Assembly (NCBI GenBank): GCA_018857735.1
Contig: JABMCL010002254.1
Location: 124,001 to 188,000 of the forward strand
Direction: 5' to 3'
DNA length: 64,000 nt
From: Alviniconcha marisindica
Taxonomy: Eukaryota; Mollusca; Gastropoda; Provannidae
Shown here: positions 61,755-64,000 of the stretch, one piece after another
Numbering within the stretch: the stretch's first letter is position 1
Layout: the number at the start of each line of letters is the position of its first letter
The notes under the pieces: generated by a model
Database searches by the model: none
What the model saw: the letters and a program-made list of their open reading frames with translations, nothing else
Told to the model about the DNA's origin: nothing
Program-made: the position numbers and the translations under genes

Positions 61755-62235
61755 GGTCCCTGTAAGGAGGTTCCAGTAATTACACAGTCATAAGCAAGTA
61801 CCAAGACCTCTAAAGGATTACAAGATTCCAGCAATGACATCCACAATTCTCAGGATCGCTACAAGGGGATTCCAGCAATGACATCATTGACATCAGTCAT
61901 CTGCAAGTCTCAACACCTCTATAATTGGGTTCCAGCAATAACATCAGCAAGTCAAATGTCTCTAAAGGTGGTACAACAATGACATCAGCAAGTCTCAAGG
62001 CCGCTATAATTGGGTTCCACTGATGACATCAGCAAGTCAAATGATCTCTAAAGGGGGTTCCAGCAAGGACATCAGTAAGCCAAAAGATCTCTATGACATC
62101 AGCAAGTCAAATGATCTCTAAAGAGGGTTCCAGCAATGACATCTGCAAGTCAAATGATCTCTAAAGGGGGTTCCAGCAAGGACATCTGCAAGTCTCAAGA
62201 CCGCTATAATTGGGTTCCATCAATGACATCAGCAA
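61755..62235. repeat. Degenerate tandem array, about 45-50-bp unit, about 10 copies
   Basis: Recurrent 'ctaaagggggttccagcaat' and 'gacatcagcaagtcaaatga', with 'aagaccgctataattgggtt' variants. It starts about 45 bases upstream of SEC23 exon 1. Confidence 0.8.
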
Positions 62236-62897
62236 AGTTTCAATACTAAACAGCTTTTGTTTGTGGCCTGAATCACAACTGTGCTGACAGGTGTGTGCCA
62301 TACTCTAATGAACTGGAGTAGATGCTGCTGACTAAAACCTTGACAATCCGGATCCATTACCACTTCGACAACACAACCGACACAGGTGAATGGACCTGAT
62401 GCTGCTGTGAAACTAAACAGTCACATTTGAACCATCAATAAACTGCCTAAAAATAACACTTCTGACGCAGGTTACATGTGAGTGCAAAATATGAACATAT
62501 TTTTGTTTTAGTTTCTTGGCAATTTTTTGTTGTTGTCCTCTTTGTGATAGGCCACCGGTCTAAAAACAAATCTTGAGCTTACAAATCTGATATGTTTACC
62601 TATGCGTTATCCAGCATATTCTTTCATTTCATGTTTATATCATTTATGAAATGCTGAATGCACCAATGTCACATGTCCTTGAATACCCCATGTATGTATC
62701 TTTGTTGAAATAAAAACTACAAAAATATTCATCTGGAGCTTGATTACCATTGTACCTATTTATCAGTTCATAAATTATTATTATTATTAATAATCAACTA
62801 CTACAGATAACGTAACGATATTAAACAATCACTTTTTCCTGAGACAGTTTTAACTTTTGTTCACATATTAATCAAAACAAATACAAGTCAGTAAGCA
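62236..62897. other. SEC23 5' intron, unassigned part
   Basis: No coding exon of the missing Sec23 N-terminus is found here. An ATT repeat lies at about 62777. Confidence 0.5.
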
Positions 62898-63238
62898 GGG
62901 ATAATTCAGTTGGTAGAGAATCCAACTAAAAAGCAAGGGGCAATACAGACGTGGGTTCATGTCCCCGGTGTGGCAAGAGTCAACTTCACGTACAGACTCT
63001 CTTATGGTGTCCATACAGCCCCAGTGTAAAATCTCATGCATCAGCATCTGTGCGCATGTGCCAATTAAAATCCCAAGTACTGGCAGCTATACCATTGTTT
63101 GGACACACAAAAATACTGCACACACTGATAGGAATGGGTGGCGCTGCTCTTGTGGCTGCTGTGCTTTACCCACGTAAGGCAACCCAAATTTCCCGCAAGG
63201 GACAATTATGTACTATAAATATATATATTTAAAAAAAA
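62898..63238 (+). mobile_element. tRNA-derived SINE (second family)
   Basis: tRNA-like head with A box (ataattcagttggtagag) and B box (gtgggttcatgtcccc). The body runs to 'cccgcaagggacaattatgt' and an A/T-rich tail (atatatatatttaaaaaaaa). Head spacing and tail order fit a full-length SINE. Confidence 0.75.
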
Positions 63239-63469
63239 GTCAATCAAACTCAATAATAAACTCACAACTTCATCTTCCTTACTTACATATTACCCAACTT
63301 CCAAAAAGGCAAAACAGACACTGATCAAGTTCATCACAATGTAAGATGGACATATGACATTTTTGTGTGTGTTGAAAACCACACCTGAGAGTTTTGAGCC
63401 TGTCATGCATAACAACACATCTATTGTATCTGTAACGTGTAATCATAGTTCATGAGCTGTGTGAGAGTT

Positions 63470-63620
63470 GAGGCAGCCATCCTGGGCTGTCCATCCTAAT
63501 GAGCCTTCTGGCTTCCACGGACGTAAAGATTTATTGAACCATGCTTCGGCATTGGTCTCAGCTTGTCCCTAATATGTCAGCCGACATCCGAGGACATTAA
63601 GCATCACTTCATCATCATCT
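63470..63620 (+). repeat. Dispersed repeat fragment related to the SINE tail at 39825
   Basis: 'gtccctaatatgtcagccga' and 'catccgaggacattaagcat' resemble 13415-13450 and the reverse complement of 39830-39870. Confidence 0.5.
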
Positions 63621-63699
63621 TAACGTTTAACTACAGCTAACACTTGCCCACTCTTTCACCACTACAGAACTATTTCCTGTTGTAAACTGACCACACCCA

Positions 63700-63905
63700 A
63701 GTCTCAAATCCCTTCAGTCAGACAGTGACTGAAACACTTCAAATCCCTTCAGACAGTGACCGAAACACTTCAAATCCCTTCAGACAGTGACTGAAACACT
63801 TCATATTGCTTCAGACAGACAGTGACTGAAACACTTCAAATCCCTTCAAACAGACAGTGACTGAAACACTTCAAATCCCTTCAGACAGACAGTGACTGAA
63901 ATACT
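63700..63905. repeat. Short tandem array, 31-35-bp unit, about 6 copies
   Basis: The unit is 'cagacagtgactgaaacact' plus 'tcaaatccctt', with or without an extra 'agac'. Confidence 0.9.
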
Positions 63906-63909
63906 AAGG

Positions 63910-64000
63910 CATACATACACACACACACACACGTACGTGCGCGCACACATTCACACACGCACATACACAAACACACACCATGGATGTTAATGTCACACAC
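63910..64000. repeat. CA-rich microsatellite
   Basis: Imperfect (CA)n with CG interruptions running to the window edge. Confidence 0.9.

Overview
The window is eukaryotic genomic DNA. It has spliced genes with GT-AG introns, non-LTR retrotransposon and tRNA-SINE fragments, cut-and-paste transposons with terminal inverted repeats, and a very heavy load of minisatellites. By my own tally about one third of the 64 kb is tandem repeat. The protein similarity, the repeat families (tRNA-SINE heads, a LINE 3' end with an AATAAA/TTGTA tail, and a dispersed repeat containing 'gcatgacactctggcttat') and the intron style suggest a lophotrochozoan, most likely a gastropod mollusc. That placement is inference. 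Nothing bacterial or viral is evident.

One gene is certain: SEC23, the COPII-coat GTPase-activating subunit, on the minus strand. Fifteen consecutive coding exons lie between 61708 (5' side) and the stop codon at 21588-21590. They sum to 1863 bases (620 residues plus stop), every reading phase joins correctly, and every intron is GT-AG. Roughly the first 150 residues (N-terminus and zinc finger) lie beyond the right edge. The trunk, beta-sandwich, helical, gelsolin-like and C-terminal parts are all present.

Left of SEC23 (1-18900): minisatellites at 0.6-3.5 kb, next to a short plus-strand terminal exon (3548-3601) of an unidentified gene; dispersed repeats; a CR1/L2-like LINE fragment (7.4-8.6 kb); a complex minisatellite (9.5-11.5 kb); a THAP-finger DNA-transposon relic (12.4-15.1 kb); a 35-bp-unit array that abuts a decayed second LINE (15.2-17.5 kb); and then the probable SEC23 3' UTR. 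Inside the SEC23 introns are a Harbinger-type MITE (22.2-22.8 kb), a dispersed element family, about 20 minisatellites, tRNA-SINEs, and a 3.29-kb transposon with matching target duplications (54546-57834) that carries an unrecognised, probably broken gene.

The most striking pattern is that many minisatellites in SEC23 begin exactly at splice junctions and are built from them. Repeat units contain the 3' splice site plus the first bases of the exon (exons 3, 7, 12 and 15 in window numbering), or the last bases of the exon plus the 5' splice site (exon 10; degenerate at exon 1). Others start within a few bases of a junction (exons 4 and 6) or at the stop codon (exon 15). One gene has thus acquired serial copies of its own splice sites, five or more per array. 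I regard this as the candidate undescribed phenomenon in the window.
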